Assembly (NCBI RefSeq): GCF_008704655.1
Contig: NZ_CP023688.1
Span: 2,914,001-2,978,000 of the forward strand
Source: Streptomyces rimosus
GTDB lineage: Bacteria; Actinomycetota; Actinomycetes; Streptomycetales; Streptomycetaceae
Length of the DNA: 64,000 nt
Direction of reading: 5' to 3'
The notes under the pieces were generated by a model. That model saw only the letters and a list, made by a program, of their open reading frames with translations. It ran no database searches and was not told the DNA's origin. This document shows, piece by piece, positions 8,884 to 17,458 of the stretch; within the stretch, counting starts at the first letter, position 1, and each line of letters opens with the position of its first letter. A program made the translations under genes and the position numbers.

Positions 8884-9231
8884 ATGGGTTACGCAGACCT
8901 GCGCGAACTCCAGACCGCGCTGACGACCGCATCCGACATCGCCTCCTCCCTCCAGGCGGCGCCCACCCGGCGGGACGCCGACCAGCTTGTCGACGTCCTG
9001 CGGCAGGCGCTGACCGCCGCCAGCTCGCTCAGCACGCTGACCGGCCCGACCGGCTGCGCCATACATCCGAACGGCGCCGTCGACCCGCTGTACGGCGACC
9101 CGGAGGACCCGCTGCCTCCGGGGTACGGCAAGTGCCTGCTGTGCAACGACCGCCGTCGCCGCGCGGACGCCAAGCCGCACCAGCCCTACCACTGGGACCG
9201 GTCGGAGCACGCCCTGCGGCGCAGCGCGTAG
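8884..9231 (+). CDS. Small conserved-looking protein with a C-terminal Cys cluster
   Basis: A 115-residue protein not assigned to a function. Residues 1-58 are predicted helical (YADLRELQTALTTASDIASS and following), and the second half holds GCAIHPNGAVDP and a CLLCNDRRRR knuckle, consistent with a small zinc site. No signal peptide. The ATG at 8884 is favoured because TACGCT (8871-8876) lies 7 nt upstream, giving a leaderless transcript; the adjacent GGAG is too close to act as a ribosome-binding site. Confidence 0.65.
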   Translation: MGYADLRELQTALTTASDIASSLQAAPTRRDADQLVDVLRQALTAASSLSTLTGPTGCAIHPNGAVDPLYGDPEDPLPPGYGKCLLCNDRRRRADAKPHQPYHWDRSEHALRRSA

Positions 9232-9336
9232 CGGGGGCGTGCCGGTACGGCCGGTACGGGCGCATGCCGGTACCGGCCGATACGAGGGCGGCGCCCGGCG
9301 CCGCCCCCGTATGCCCCGGCCTGCCCTGCTCCTGCC

Positions 9337-9978
9337 CTAGCCCAGGAAGCCGAGGTCGTAGAAGAACTCGTAGCGGATCGGGTTGTCCGGCAGGAACCAG
9401 TGGAAGCCCTCTTCGAGGAAGACCGCGACGACGTTCACGGCGACGGCCAGGGCCGCGAAGGCCAGGGCGAACCGCCCGACGGCCCGGTACGGACCGGAGG
9501 CCGGCACATGCCGGTCGGCCGCCGTGCTGTGCGCGAAGGCCATGACGACGCCGATCGCGACCACGGACGCCTGGAAGAGCGCCCACGCCCAGACGTAGAG
9601 GTGCAGGCCGAGCAGCTCGCTGCCGTAGCCCTTGTCGCCGGGCAGGATGTGCAGCATGGTCTGCCGCCATGCCGCGAAGGACCCGGCGACGCAGCCGACC
9701 AGCGCCAGACCCCAGCCCATGAGGCAGTCGCGGCGCGCGACCGTGCCGTTCAGGCCCTGCCGGACGATGTACGCGGGCCCCAGGAAGGCCAGCATCATGA
9801 ACATCCGCTGGAGCACGCAGAGCGGGCAGGGGTATTCCCACCGTACGAACTGGTAGAAGAGGCCGCCGCAGACGACGCCGGTCCAGCCGATGACGAAAAG
9901 GCAGGCGAACCAGTACTGCCCGCGGGCCACGATGGCGGGCGGCCCCGGTTCCAGTCCGGCGTAGGTGGGTGCGTTCAT
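9337..9978 (-). CDS. DsbB-like disulfide bond formation membrane protein
   Basis: A 213-residue membrane protein with about five hydrophobic spans. The redox pair of the DsbB family is present as Cys51-Cys54 in EYPCPLCVLQRM after the first span, and further hallmarks are MFMMLAFLGP and the loop MLHILPGDKGYGSELLGLHLY. In classical DsbB a second periplasmic cysteine pair passes electrons from DsbA; the corresponding loop here has no cysteine, and the only other cysteines (26, 37, 85, 96) lie in or beside hydrophobic stretches. It closes a minus-strand redox cluster. It could serve as an oxidant for the DsbA-like protein two genes upstream. Confidence 0.8.
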   Translation of the reverse strand: MNAPTYAGLEPGPPAIVARGQYWFACLFVIGWTGVVCGGLFYQFVRWEYPCPLCVLQRMFMMLAFLGPAYIVRQGLNGTVARRDCLMGWGLALVGCVAGSFAAWRQTMLHILPGDKGYGSELLGLHLYVWAWALFQASVVAIGVVMAFAHSTAADRHVPASGPYRAVGRFALAFAALAVAVNVVAVFLEEGFHWFLPDNPIRYEFFYDLGFLG

Positions 9979-10022
9979 GGAAACCGGCAACTCCGGGCGG
10001 TCGGAAGCGGCGAGAAGCGGGG

Positions 10023-10101
10023 CGGAATTCTGCGGGCCGGCGGCACGGACAAAATTCCGTCGGCAATACGGACGGGATTCCGTCGACCAGCGATACGGAA
10101 T
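10023..10101. repeat. Cluster of ATTCCG/CGGAAT motifs upstream of the dsbB-like gene
   Basis: Four copies within 80 bp: CGGAAT at 10023 and 10096, ATTCCG at 10054 and 10077. The last two form an inverted repeat ATTCCGT-N11-ACGGAAT (10077-10101), and ATTCCGTCG is directly repeated 23 bp apart. It sits in the 131-bp gap between the DUF5993-like and dsbB-like genes, where a regulator might bind. Confidence 0.5.
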
Positions 10102-10109
10102 TCCCCGGG

Positions 10110-10274
10110 TCAGTAATGCAGAGTCAGCGCAAGACTGCTGGTGATGTGGTGGGCCAGCAGGGCGAGGGTCGCGGCCAGTATCAGCCACCACCATCCGAGC
10201 ACCACGGCCCGGCCCTTGTTGCCCACGACCGCCAGGAGCGCGACCAGCAGGCCGGCGAAGACGAGGGTGTCCAT
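10110..10274 (-). CDS. Small membrane protein, DUF5993-like
   Basis: A 54-residue protein with two hydrophobic helices (TLVFAGLLVALLAVV and LGWWWLILAATLALLAHH), ending in SSLALTLHY. From memory this resembles the DUF5993 family, small proteins encoded beside DsbB-like genes in actinobacteria; that match was not tested. The ATG at 10274 gives the family-like length; an upstream in-frame ATG at 10319 is possible but has no better ribosome-binding site. It may be a partner subunit of the DsbB-like protein. Confidence 0.6.
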   Translation of the reverse strand: MDTLVFAGLLVALLAVVGNKGRAVVLGWWWLILAATLALLAHHITSSLALTLHY

Positions 10275-10409
10275 GGGCGGTGAAAATAGCGCCCGGAAAG
10301 CGTTCGGGCGGTCCGACATCCCGCGGGGTGCGTGGGATGCCGGACCGCCTCTGCGCCGGATGGCCCCGTACGCGCCGCCGGTCACCCGGCCGCTGCGGGA
10401 CCGTACGCC

Positions 10410-11240
10410 TCACTCCTCCCGCTTCTTCTCCGGGCGCAGCGCGATACGGCCCAGCACCGCCGCGACGACGAGCGCGACCAGGGCGACCAGGACGAAGTCC
10501 GGTACGGAATTGCCGATCCGGGTGGCCCATTGCTCGACGCGGACCTCCGAGCCCGGGTCGAGGATTCCGGGCAGCGCGCTGGTTCCGTTGAAGGTGAGGA
10601 ACAGGACGCCGATTCCGATGAAGAAGAGCCCGGACAGCAAAGAGGTGGTGTGCAGCCGCAGCTTTCCGACGCTGAATTCGCGGCCGCGCAGCCAGCCCCG
10701 GCTGCCCAGCGAGAAACGGTCCCAGAGCAGCGCGAGCACGAACAGCGGAAGCGCCATGCCCAGCGCGTACACGGCGAGCATGGAGGCGCCGTAGACCGGC
10801 GAGCCGCTGACCGCAGTGACCGTGAGCACCGCTCCCAGGATCGGTCCGGCGCAGAAGCCCGCGAGGCCGTAGACGCAGCCCAGCAGGAACGTGGACACGG
10901 CCGAGCGCGGGGTGATCCGGGCCGCCGCCTGCTGGGCGCGCTTGAAGGCGAAGCCGAGGCCGAGGATCTGGGCGACGCCCATCGCGATCACCACCCAGCC
11001 GCCGATGGCGACGAGCAGGTCCCGGTGGCCGTTGAAGAGCCGGCTGGCGGCCGTGCTGGCCGCGCCGAGCGGGACCAGCGTGGTGGCCAGGCCCAGGTAG
11101 AACACGCCGGTACGGGCCAGCAGCCGGCCGGGGTTGGACAGGGAGTACGCGAAGAACGCGGGCAGCAGCAGGGCGCTGCACGGGCTGAGCAGGGCGAGGG
11201 CGCCGCCCAGGAAGGCGGCGAGGTAGCCGATGTCCGTCAC
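10410..11240 (-). CDS. CcdA/DsbD-type thiol-reducing membrane protein
   Basis: A 276-residue polytopic membrane protein of the CcdA (DsbD transmembrane) family, which passes electrons from cytoplasmic thioredoxin across the membrane to extracytoplasmic thiol proteins. The two redox cysteines are in the expected places: SPCSALLLPAFF in helix 1 and GLAGFCAGPILGAVL in helix 4. About seven to eight helices are visible, ending in a charged EKKREE tail. The GTG start overlaps the DsbA-like stop by 4 nt (GTGA), so the two are translationally coupled. The pairing suggests reduction of that thioredoxin-fold partner. Confidence 0.85.
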   Translation of the reverse strand: MTDIGYLAAFLGGALALLSPCSALLLPAFFAYSLSNPGRLLARTGVFYLGLATTLVPLGAASTAASRLFNGHRDLLVAIGGWVVIAMGVAQILGLGFAFKRAQQAAARITPRSAVSTFLLGCVYGLAGFCAGPILGAVLTVTAVSGSPVYGASMLAVYALGMALPLFVLALLWDRFSLGSRGWLRGREFSVGKLRLHTTSLLSGLFFIGIGVLFLTFNGTSALPGILDPGSEVRVEQWATRIGNSVPDFVLVALVALVVAAVLGRIALRPEKKREE

Positions 11241-12043
11241 TTCGCCGGCTCCTCCGCCTTGCCGGCACCCTGGCCCTTGCCCGCGCCGCCGGACTTCTTG
11301 GCCTGCTCGGCCGCCTGGCTGACCGCCTGCTCGAACACGGCGGTGGGCTGGGCCCCCGCGACGGGGCGGCCGTTGACGAGGAATGACGGCGTGGACTGGA
11401 CGCCGAGCTGGTAGCCCTCCTCCTGGTCCTTCTTCAGGGCGGCAGCGGCGGCCGGGCTGTCGAGGTCGGCGCGGAACTTTTCGAGGTCGGCCACTCCGCT
11501 CTTGCGGGCCATCTCGACGAGCTTGTCCTCGGCGAGCGCGCTGCCCTTGTTGGTCTTGGCGTACAGCTCGTCGTGCATCTGCCAGAACTTGCCCTGTTGG
11601 CCGGCGGCCCACGAGGCGCGGGCGGCCCGCTCCGAGTCGGCTCCGTAGATGGTGAAGTTGCGGAACTCGATGCGCAGGGTGCCGTCGTCCACGAACTTCT
11701 TGATCAGCTCGGGCTGGGTCTCGCGGGTGAAGCGTCCGCAGAAGGAGCACTGGTAGTCGGCGTACTCGACCAGGACGACCGGGGCGTCCTTCCTGCCGAC
11801 GGCGAGCGGGTCGCCGTCCGTGCGCCGGCTGGTCTGCCGCGCGAGCTGGTCGTACAGATTCTGCTGGTCGTCGTCCTGCTGAGGGGAGACGGAGGCGGCG
11901 GCCCCGGGGGTGCCCGCGGTGCGGTCCGAGCCGCCTTCGACGGCCTTGCCGACGGCGATACCGATGGCGACGAGCGCCACCACCAGGGCGACGACTGCGC
12001 CGATGGCGGCGATCTTGCGGGTGGGTGAGGCGGAAGTGGGCAT
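11237..12043 (-). CDS. Membrane-anchored DsbA-like thioredoxin-fold protein
   Basis: A 268-residue protein with an N-terminal anchor (residues ~10-32, IAAIGAVVALVVALVAIGIA) and an extracytoplasmic DsbA/DSBA-like thioredoxin domain. The active site is CSFCGRF in EYADYQCSFCGRFTRE, and the cis-Pro region reads STPSFLVNGRPV. The C-terminus is Lys/Gly-rich (KKSGGAGKGQGAGKAEEPAK). It probably oxidises, isomerises or reduces disulfides in secreted proteins; the co-translated CcdA gene favours a reduced resting state, the DsbB-like gene an oxidised one. No obvious ribosome-binding site precedes the ATG closely, so the start could be a nearby codon. Confidence 0.85.
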   Translation of the reverse strand: MPTSASPTRKIAAIGAVVALVVALVAIGIAVGKAVEGGSDRTAGTPGAAASVSPQQDDDQQNLYDQLARQTSRRTDGDPLAVGRKDAPVVLVEYADYQCSFCGRFTRETQPELIKKFVDDGTLRIEFRNFTIYGADSERAARASWAAGQQGKFWQMHDELYAKTNKGSALAEDKLVEMARKSGVADLEKFRADLDSPAAAAALKKDQEEGYQLGVQSTPSFLVNGRPVAGAQPTAVFEQAVSQAAEQAKKSGGAGKGQGAGKAEEPAK

Positions 12044-12102
12044 GCGCGTGCTCCAGACGTACTGGGGTGGAAGGGATCGGGCCGGTGCGTGCGGACAGCG
12101 GC

Positions 12103-12522
12103 CTACATCCGCAGTACGGGCAGGAGCGCGGTGTGATCGGTGGCGGGCGCCGTTCCGGTGGGCGGGCGGGCGAGCGCGAAGCAGGCGGGCGCGTGGGCCG
12201 CGAACGGCGCCGGGCCGGTGGCGGCGGGCGTCAGCGGCTCGCCGCGGTTGGGGGTGGGGACCGGGGCCGACTCGTTCTGGCTGGGGGCGTGCTGCCCGGA
12301 GCACTTCTTGGGCGCCTGGGCGATGGCGTAGTACGTCGCCGGTCCGGTCGCGGCCCGGTCGGCGGTCTGCGCCTCCTGAGGCTCTGCCTTTTCGGCCTGC
12401 GGCACGGCGGCGCGCGCCGTCGGTACGGCCTCGACGCCGCCCACCCGGCACAGCAGCGGTCCGAAGGTGACGGCAAGCAGAAGGAGCAGGGTCGCGACGG
12501 CCGAGCGGCGTACGCGTTCCAT
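12103..12522 (-). CDS. Secreted or anchored protein of unknown function, redox cluster
   Basis: A 139-residue protein starting MERVRRSAVATLLLLLAVTF, a signal peptide or anchor. The rest is low-complexity Ala/Pro/Thr-rich sequence with three cysteines, in LLCRVGG, KKCSGQH and PACFALA. No family recognised. AAGGAGA just upstream supports the ATG. It is the first gene of the minus-strand redox cluster, 59 nt before the DsbA-like gene, so its cysteines may be clients or partners of that system. Confidence 0.6.
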   Translation of the reverse strand: MERVRRSAVATLLLLLAVTFGPLLCRVGGVEAVPTARAAVPQAEKAEPQEAQTADRAATGPATYYAIAQAPKKCSGQHAPSQNESAPVPTPNRGEPLTPAATGPAPFAAHAPACFALARPPTGTAPATDHTALLPVLRM

Positions 12523-13036
12523 GGCCCTGGTCTCCTTTCGCTTCCTCGTCCGTACGCCTTCGAAGGGCGCCCGTCCGGCGTTCCGGCGGCGTCCTCGGCG
12601 TGAGCCGCCCATCCTACGGATCGCCGGGCCGGCCGTCCGCGACCGACCGTCCACCCCTCCCGGAACTGGTTGCATAGTCCACGATCTTGGCCGCATAACC
12701 ATCGAGGGAATCGATTACCTAACCACTAAATGCAAGGCTGGTGTCGTAGCTCACCTTGGATCGACCCGCAGTTGATGTTCTTTCGGTACGCTCTGTCCGT
12801 AATGCCCCTTTGGCAAGGTCGCGACCGGCCTGCCATAGTCGGTGCAGCGACCCCCCATTGACCCGGGCCAGGTCGTCCAGACCCCGCGGGTACACCCCTT
12901 TCGCCCGGCGGCGGTCGACACTGGGGCCTTCCCCGCGTACGCCGCGGGCGGGCCCCAGTCGCGTTTGGGCGTACCGCGCGCCCCGGAGCGGGCCGGTGTG
13001 GCGGATCAGCGGTCGAGAACGCGCATCATCGAAAGC
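12523..13036. other. Intergenic region without a supported gene
   Basis: Lies between the redox cluster and the ATPase gene, both on the minus strand. Bases 12690-12840 are A+T-rich for this genome, with candidate -10 sequences on either strand such as CATAGT near 12834. The left end should hold the promoter of the redox cluster. At the right end is a tandem duplication of the ATPase 3' end (13006-13063). Open frames here have no family match or ribosome-binding site and are taken as chance. Confidence 0.5.
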
Positions 13037-13063
13037 TCAGCGGTCGAGGACGCGCATCTCGAA
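13006..13063. repeat. Tandem duplication of the 3' end of the ATPase gene
   Basis: Bases 13037-13063 (the last codons and stop of the ATPase gene) recur at 13006-13033, 26 of 28 positions matching, with a 31-bp period. The outer copy is beyond the stop codon and non-coding. Confidence 0.75.
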
Positions 13064-13579
13064 CCAGGTCGTCTTGCCGCGCGGCAGCAGATCCACGCCC
13101 CACCGGTCGGAGAGCTTGTCCACGAGGAAGAGGCCCCGGCCGCTGATGTCCATCTCGTGGACGGGCATCAGGCAGGGCAGGCCGCGGGAGGGGTCGCGCA
13201 CCTCTATACGGATCCAGCCACGGCGGCGCAGGATCCGCAGCCCGAAGGTGCGCGCGCCGGTGTGCCGTACGGCGTTGCCGACCAGTTCGGAGACCAACAG
13301 GACCGCGTGCTCGGTGAGTTGGGGCGACAGGGACCACCGCCCGAGGAGCACGGAATGGGTCAGCCGGCGGGCGGTGAGGGCGGATTCGGGGCGGGAGGGC
13401 ATCCGTACCTCTTCCAGTGTGGGGTCGCCCACCAACTCCAGTGCCTTGGCGGCGAGGTCCTCCTCGTCGGGCGGGCCGCCCTGCGCGCCCACACCGGGGA
13501 GACCTCCGGAAAGTCCCCAGCGTGCGGCGGCCGTGCCGCTCCGCGGCCGCGGCTGCTCCGTTCCTTCGAGGCCCGCCAT
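13037..13579 (-). CDS. RsbW-type ATP-binding protein (anti-sigma factor-like)
   Basis: A 180-residue protein with a GHKL/HATPase_c domain in its C-terminal two thirds: N-box ELVGNAVRHTG near residue 98, then VRDPSRGLP and SGRGLFLVDKLSDRWG as the G1/G2 region. Such stand-alone ATPases in Streptomyces act as serine kinases or anti-sigma factors in partner switching with STAS-domain antagonists. The first ~45 residues are a low-complexity Gly/Pro linker. No sigma factor or antagonist gene is adjacent, so its partner is encoded elsewhere. Confidence 0.82.
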   Translation of the reverse strand: MAGLEGTEQPRPRSGTAAARWGLSGGLPGVGAQGGPPDEEDLAAKALELVGDPTLEEVRMPSRPESALTARRLTHSVLLGRWSLSPQLTEHAVLLVSELVGNAVRHTGARTFGLRILRRRGWIRIEVRDPSRGLPCLMPVHEMDISGRGLFLVDKLSDRWGVDLLPRGKTTWFEMRVLDR

Positions 13580-13854
13580 GCCCCCATCATGGCTGTTACC
13601 GCCGCGTCACGGGGGCGGAACCGATGGAATACCCCGCCCGGAATCACTGCATCCGGCACGCTGCTTCGGCATATGCCTACGGCAGTGGTGGCACGGCCGA
13701 AACCCGGCTGACCTGCGGTGTCCTGATGTGTCTACCCGATGAACGGGCAGCGGACGGGGCCCCTCCGGAGCGTCGCGGCACATCCCGCGATTCGCCCGCA
13801 CGGGGCATCGGCCATCGGCGCCGAACCTCAGGAGCCCCGTCAACCACGGCAGCG

Positions 13855-14622
13855 TCAGCGGAACTTGGCCTTGCCCGGCCCCTCCTCCACGAAGCTGCGC
13901 ATGCCGGTCTCCCGGTCCTCGGTGGCGAAGAGACCGGCGAACCAGGTGCGTTCGATCGTCAGACCGGTGTCGATATCGGTCTCCAGGCCCGCGTCGACGG
14001 CCTCCTTGGCGGCCCGCAGCGCGATGGCGGGACCGGCCGCGAGCCGGGCCGCCCAGGCGTGCGCCTGCTCGTACACCTCGGCGGCGGGCACGACGCGGTC
14101 CACCAGGCCGATGGCCAGCGCCTCGTCGGCGCGGACCTGGCGGCCGGTGAAGATCAGGTCCTTGGCCTTGGACGGGCCGACGAGCCGGGCCAGCCGCTGG
14201 GTGCCGCCCGCGCCCGGGATCAGGCCGAGCAGGATCTCCGGCTGGCCCAGCTTGGCGTTGTCGGCGGCGATCCGGAAGTCGGCGCACAGCGCCAGCTCGC
14301 AGCCGCCGCCGAGCGCGTACCCGGTGACGGCGGCGACCACCGGCTTGGGGATGCGCGCGATGGCGGTGAAGGAGTCCTGCAGGGCCTTGGAGCGCCGGAC
14401 CATGGCCGCGTGGTCCATGTTCTGCATTTCCTTGATGTCCGCACCGGCGGCGAACACCTTCTCGCCGCCCCAGACGACGACGGCGCGCACATCGTCGCGC
14501 CGGGTGGCCTCCTCGGCCAGCTCGCGCAGCCGGTCCTGGGTGGCGACGTCCAGTGCGTTCATCGGCGGGCGGTCCAGACGGATGGTGCCGACGCCCTCGG
14601 CGACCTCGAAGTTCACAGTCAT
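13855..14622 (-). CDS. Enoyl-CoA hydratase/isomerase family protein
   Basis: A 255-residue crotonase-fold enzyme that hydrates trans-2-enoyl-CoA or carries out a related acyl-CoA reaction. Oxyanion-hole segments are FAAGADIKEM near residue 60 and ALGGGCELAL near residue 105; the acidic residue used by hydratases is in GQPEILLGLIPGAGGTQRL (Glu near 130) with a second Glu expected near 110 in GCELAL. Both catalytic glutamates present argues for a true hydratase over a hydrolase. It stands alone, with no other beta-oxidation gene next to it. Confidence 0.9.
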   Translation of the reverse strand: MTVNFEVAEGVGTIRLDRPPMNALDVATQDRLRELAEEATRRDDVRAVVVWGGEKVFAAGADIKEMQNMDHAAMVRRSKALQDSFTAIARIPKPVVAAVTGYALGGGCELALCADFRIAADNAKLGQPEILLGLIPGAGGTQRLARLVGPSKAKDLIFTGRQVRADEALAIGLVDRVVPAAEVYEQAHAWAARLAAGPAIALRAAKEAVDAGLETDIDTGLTIERTWFAGLFATEDRETGMRSFVEEGPGKAKFR

Positions 14623-14703
14623 GGGGGCAGGTTAGTCGGCGTTAACGCCGGACGGACCGGCACCCTTCGGCCAAGGCCCCGGCCGCCCGCCCCGCACCCG
14701 GCC

Positions 14704-15933
14704 CTACCGGCCGGACCGCCACTTGTCCCAGGACATGTTCCATACGTTCAGGCCGTTGTCCGGGGCGATCGTTTCGTCGTGGGAGTTCACGACCGTGACC
14801 ACATCGCCGATGAGGGAGTTGGCATAGAACCAGGCGGCCGGGGTCGAGCTGTCGCCGCCGCCGCGCTGGTCGAAGAGGCCGACGCAGCCGTGGCTGGCGT
14901 TGCGGGAGCCGAACGTCGAGCGTCCCGACCAGTAGTTGCCGTGGATGAACGTGCCGGAGGTGGACAGGCGCATCGCGTGCGGCACGTCGGCGATGTCGTA
15001 CTCGCCGCCGAAGCCGACGGTCTCCCCGTTCATGCGGGTGACCTCGTGCTTCTCGCTGATCACCATCTGGCCGTTGTACGTCTCGGTGCCCGGCCCGCCC
15101 GCGGTGACGGGGATCGTCTTGATCTTCTTGCCGTCGCGGACGACGGACATCTCCTTCGCCTTGACGTCGACCGTGCTGATCTGGCTGCGGCCGATCGTGA
15201 AGGATATGCGCTTGGTCTGGGTGCCGTAGACGCCGGGCCGGCCCTCGACGCCCTTGAGGTCCATGCTGAGCGTGACCTTGGTGCCGGGCTTCCAGTACTT
15301 CTCCGGGCGGAAGTCGAGGCGGTCGTTGCCGAACCAGTGGCTCGCGATCGGGACCGCGGGCTCGGCCGTGACCTTGATCGCCTGCTCGATCCGCTCCGGG
15401 TCGGTTATCCCCCGGGTGAAGTTCACGGAGACCGGCATGCCGACGCCGACGGTCTGGCCGTCCTCCGGGACGTACCGGCCGACGAAGGTGTTCTTGGGCA
15501 CCAGGGTGGTGAACGTCGCGTGCCGGGCCGACTCGCGCAGCTGGTCGTCGACCGCGACGGCGTCGACCTTGTACGTCGTGGCGGCGCGCAGCTTGCCGGT
15601 GGGCTGCCAGACGGAGCCGCCGCTCAGCTTGCCCGCGACCGGGGCGCCCTTGTCGTCCACGACCTTGACCGAGGTCAGCCGGCCCCCCGAGGCGCTGACC
15701 TTCAGGCCGCCGTCGGTGGCCACGTCCTTGGCGCCGTCCTTGGGCGTGATCGTGACGTTGGCCTGGGAGGGCTGCTTCTCCGGGTCGGTCCCGCCGCCCT
15801 TGCCCTCGTCACCGCCTCCGCAGGCGGTGACCAGTATCAGCAGCGCCGCCAGCAGCAGCGCGAGCACCCCGCCGCTCCGGCGCGGCCCCGCCCGTCGCGC
15901 CCCCGTCACCGGCTGACCCTGCTGCACGTTCAC
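14704..15933 (-). CDS. L,D-transpeptidase lipoprotein (Ldt), copy 1
   Basis: A 409-residue lipoprotein that forms 3-3 cross-links in peptidoglycan on the outer side of the membrane. The signal peptide ends in a lipobox (LILVTAC, Cys about residue 38). Two Ig-like domains follow, then a YkuD catalytic domain with GTFIHGNYW and the active-site motif SHGCVGL. The domain order is that of actinobacterial LdtMt2-type enzymes, which resist most beta-lactams except carbapenems. The GTG at 15933 is preceded by AAAAGGGG and gives a normal short n-region. A paralogue lies directly upstream on the same strand. Confidence 0.92.
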   Translation of the reverse strand: MNVQQGQPVTGARRAGPRRSGGVLALLLAALLILVTACGGGDEGKGGGTDPEKQPSQANVTITPKDGAKDVATDGGLKVSASGGRLTSVKVVDDKGAPVAGKLSGGSVWQPTGKLRAATTYKVDAVAVDDQLRESARHATFTTLVPKNTFVGRYVPEDGQTVGVGMPVSVNFTRGITDPERIEQAIKVTAEPAVPIASHWFGNDRLDFRPEKYWKPGTKVTLSMDLKGVEGRPGVYGTQTKRISFTIGRSQISTVDVKAKEMSVVRDGKKIKTIPVTAGGPGTETYNGQMVISEKHEVTRMNGETVGFGGEYDIADVPHAMRLSTSGTFIHGNYWSGRSTFGSRNASHGCVGLFDQRGGGDSSTPAAWFYANSLIGDVVTVVNSHDETIAPDNGLNVWNMSWDKWRSGR

Positions 15934-16003
15934 GACTGGCCCCTTTTTCCCTCGCCCGGCCCGCAATCCCCCGTACGCGTCTATCTACCCACGCACGCTC
16001 AGC

Positions 16004-16014
16004 CGATAGGTAAC
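16004..16014 (-). promoter_or_regulatory. Motif GTTACCTATCG upstream of Ldt copy 1
   Basis: On the minus strand this 11-mer lies about 70 nt before the GTG start and about 20 nt before a -10-like TAGATA. It differs at one base from GTGACCTATCG in front of the paralogous Ldt gene. Confidence 0.4.
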
Positions 16015-16149
16015 CACACCGCACCGACAGTGGCTTCACCCGGCGATGTCACCGTTCGGCCTCAAGTGGTAGGCGTGGGGCGGGATGCCACGAAAGGGGG
16101 TCCGGTTCGCCCCGAAGTCGGCCGGATCGCTCCCCGTGTTTCTGTGCCT

Positions 16150-17454
16150 CTACGGCAGCGCGGAGCCCGCGCGCCACTCCTGCCACGGCATGTTCCAGCC
16201 ACCGAGCCCGTTGTCGGGCGCGACCTCGCGGTCCCGGGAGTTCACGACCTCCACCACGTCGCCGACCAGCGACCGTTCGTAGAACCAGCCGGCCGGGGTG
16301 TCGGGACCGCCGCCCTGGATGTCCCGCAGCCCGACGCAGCCGTGGCTGGTGTTGGTCCCGCCGAAGGTGCGCGGGGGCGCCCAGTAGTTGCCGTGCAGGA
16401 ACGTTCCCGAGGTGGTCAGGCGCAGGGCGTGCGGCACGTCCGGGATGTCGTACTCGGCGCCGAAGCCGACCGTGTCCCCGTCCATGCGGGTCACCGCGTG
16501 CCGTTCCAGGATCACCATCTTCCCGTTGTACGTGGGGCTGCCGGGGCCGCCCGCGGTCACCGGGAGCGTCGCCAGCCGCCGTCGGCCGCGCCACACCGTC
16601 ATCGTGTGCGCCGCCGCGTCAACCCTGCTGGTCTGATCCCGGCCGATCCTGAAGCGGACCGTCTTGCGCTGCGTACCGAGCACGCCGGGCGCCGCCCGTA
16701 CGCCGCGCAGCCGCAGGTCCATCGTGACCTGCGTACCGGGCCGCCAGCGGGCGCGCGGCCGGAAGTCGAGGCGGCGGGCGCCGAACCAGTGCCCGGTGAC
16801 CTCGGTGGCGGGCCGCGCGGTGGCCGAGACGGCGCGCTCGACGGCCGCGCGGTCGGCGACCGGCCGGTTGAACTCCAGCGAGACGATCATGCCGGTGCCG
16901 ACGGTGGCGCCGTGCTCGGGCGTGAAGAAGCCCACGAGGCGGTGCGGGGGCACGTACGTGGTGAAGGTGGTGTGGCGGGCGGACCGGCGGCCGTGCCCGT
17001 CCAGCGCCACCGCGTCCACCGTGTACCGGGCGGCCGGCACCAGGCGGGCGTGCCCGGACGGGCGCCAGCTCAGGCCGTCCGGGGCGATCCGACCCGGCAC
17101 GGGGGTGCTCCCGTCGTCCTCGATACGGCTGACCGCGACCCGTTCCAGGCGCCCGTCCGGCACCCGCACCACGACGCGGTCGGTGGGCCGTACGTCCTTC
17201 GTGCCGTCGTCCGGCGACACCCGGATCGCCTCCTCGGGAGAGCGCGGTTTGCCCCCGGCCACCACGTCGGCGAGGCCGCAGCCGGCCAGCGCCGCCGCTG
17301 CCGTCAGGACGGCGAGGGTCAGGACCGCGGCCGTCACCGGGGACGGCACCCGGCCGCTGTGGGACGGCCGGCTCCCTGCCGTACGCCGTACCGAAGGCGC
17401 CGGCACGGTGGTGGTACGCCCGGAAGGCCGCCGTACGGGAATCCGCCGCCCCAT
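16150..17454 (-). CDS. L,D-transpeptidase lipoprotein (Ldt), copy 2
   Basis: A 434-residue paralogue of the downstream Ldt, with the same plan: a long basic N-terminus, hydrophobic signal ending in a lipobox (AAAALAGC, Cys about residue 60), two Ig-like domains and a YkuD domain with GTFLHGNYW and the catalytic SHGCVGL. Both copies share the C-terminal signature, ending in a Trp-rich WNMPWQEWRAG segment. The ATG at 17454 has no clear ribosome-binding site; an unusual direct repeat lies immediately before it, and a leaderless start is possible. Side-by-side paralogues suggest a local duplication with divergence. Confidence 0.9.
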   Translation of the reverse strand: MGRRIPVRRPSGRTTTVPAPSVRRTAGSRPSHSGRVPSPVTAAVLTLAVLTAAAALAGCGLADVVAGGKPRSPEEAIRVSPDDGTKDVRPTDRVVVRVPDGRLERVAVSRIEDDGSTPVPGRIAPDGLSWRPSGHARLVPAARYTVDAVALDGHGRRSARHTTFTTYVPPHRLVGFFTPEHGATVGTGMIVSLEFNRPVADRAAVERAVSATARPATEVTGHWFGARRLDFRPRARWRPGTQVTMDLRLRGVRAAPGVLGTQRKTVRFRIGRDQTSRVDAAAHTMTVWRGRRRLATLPVTAGGPGSPTYNGKMVILERHAVTRMDGDTVGFGAEYDIPDVPHALRLTTSGTFLHGNYWAPPRTFGGTNTSHGCVGLRDIQGGGPDTPAGWFYERSLVGDVVEVVNSRDREVAPDNGLGGWNMPWQEWRAGSALP

Positions 17455-17458
17455 GTCC

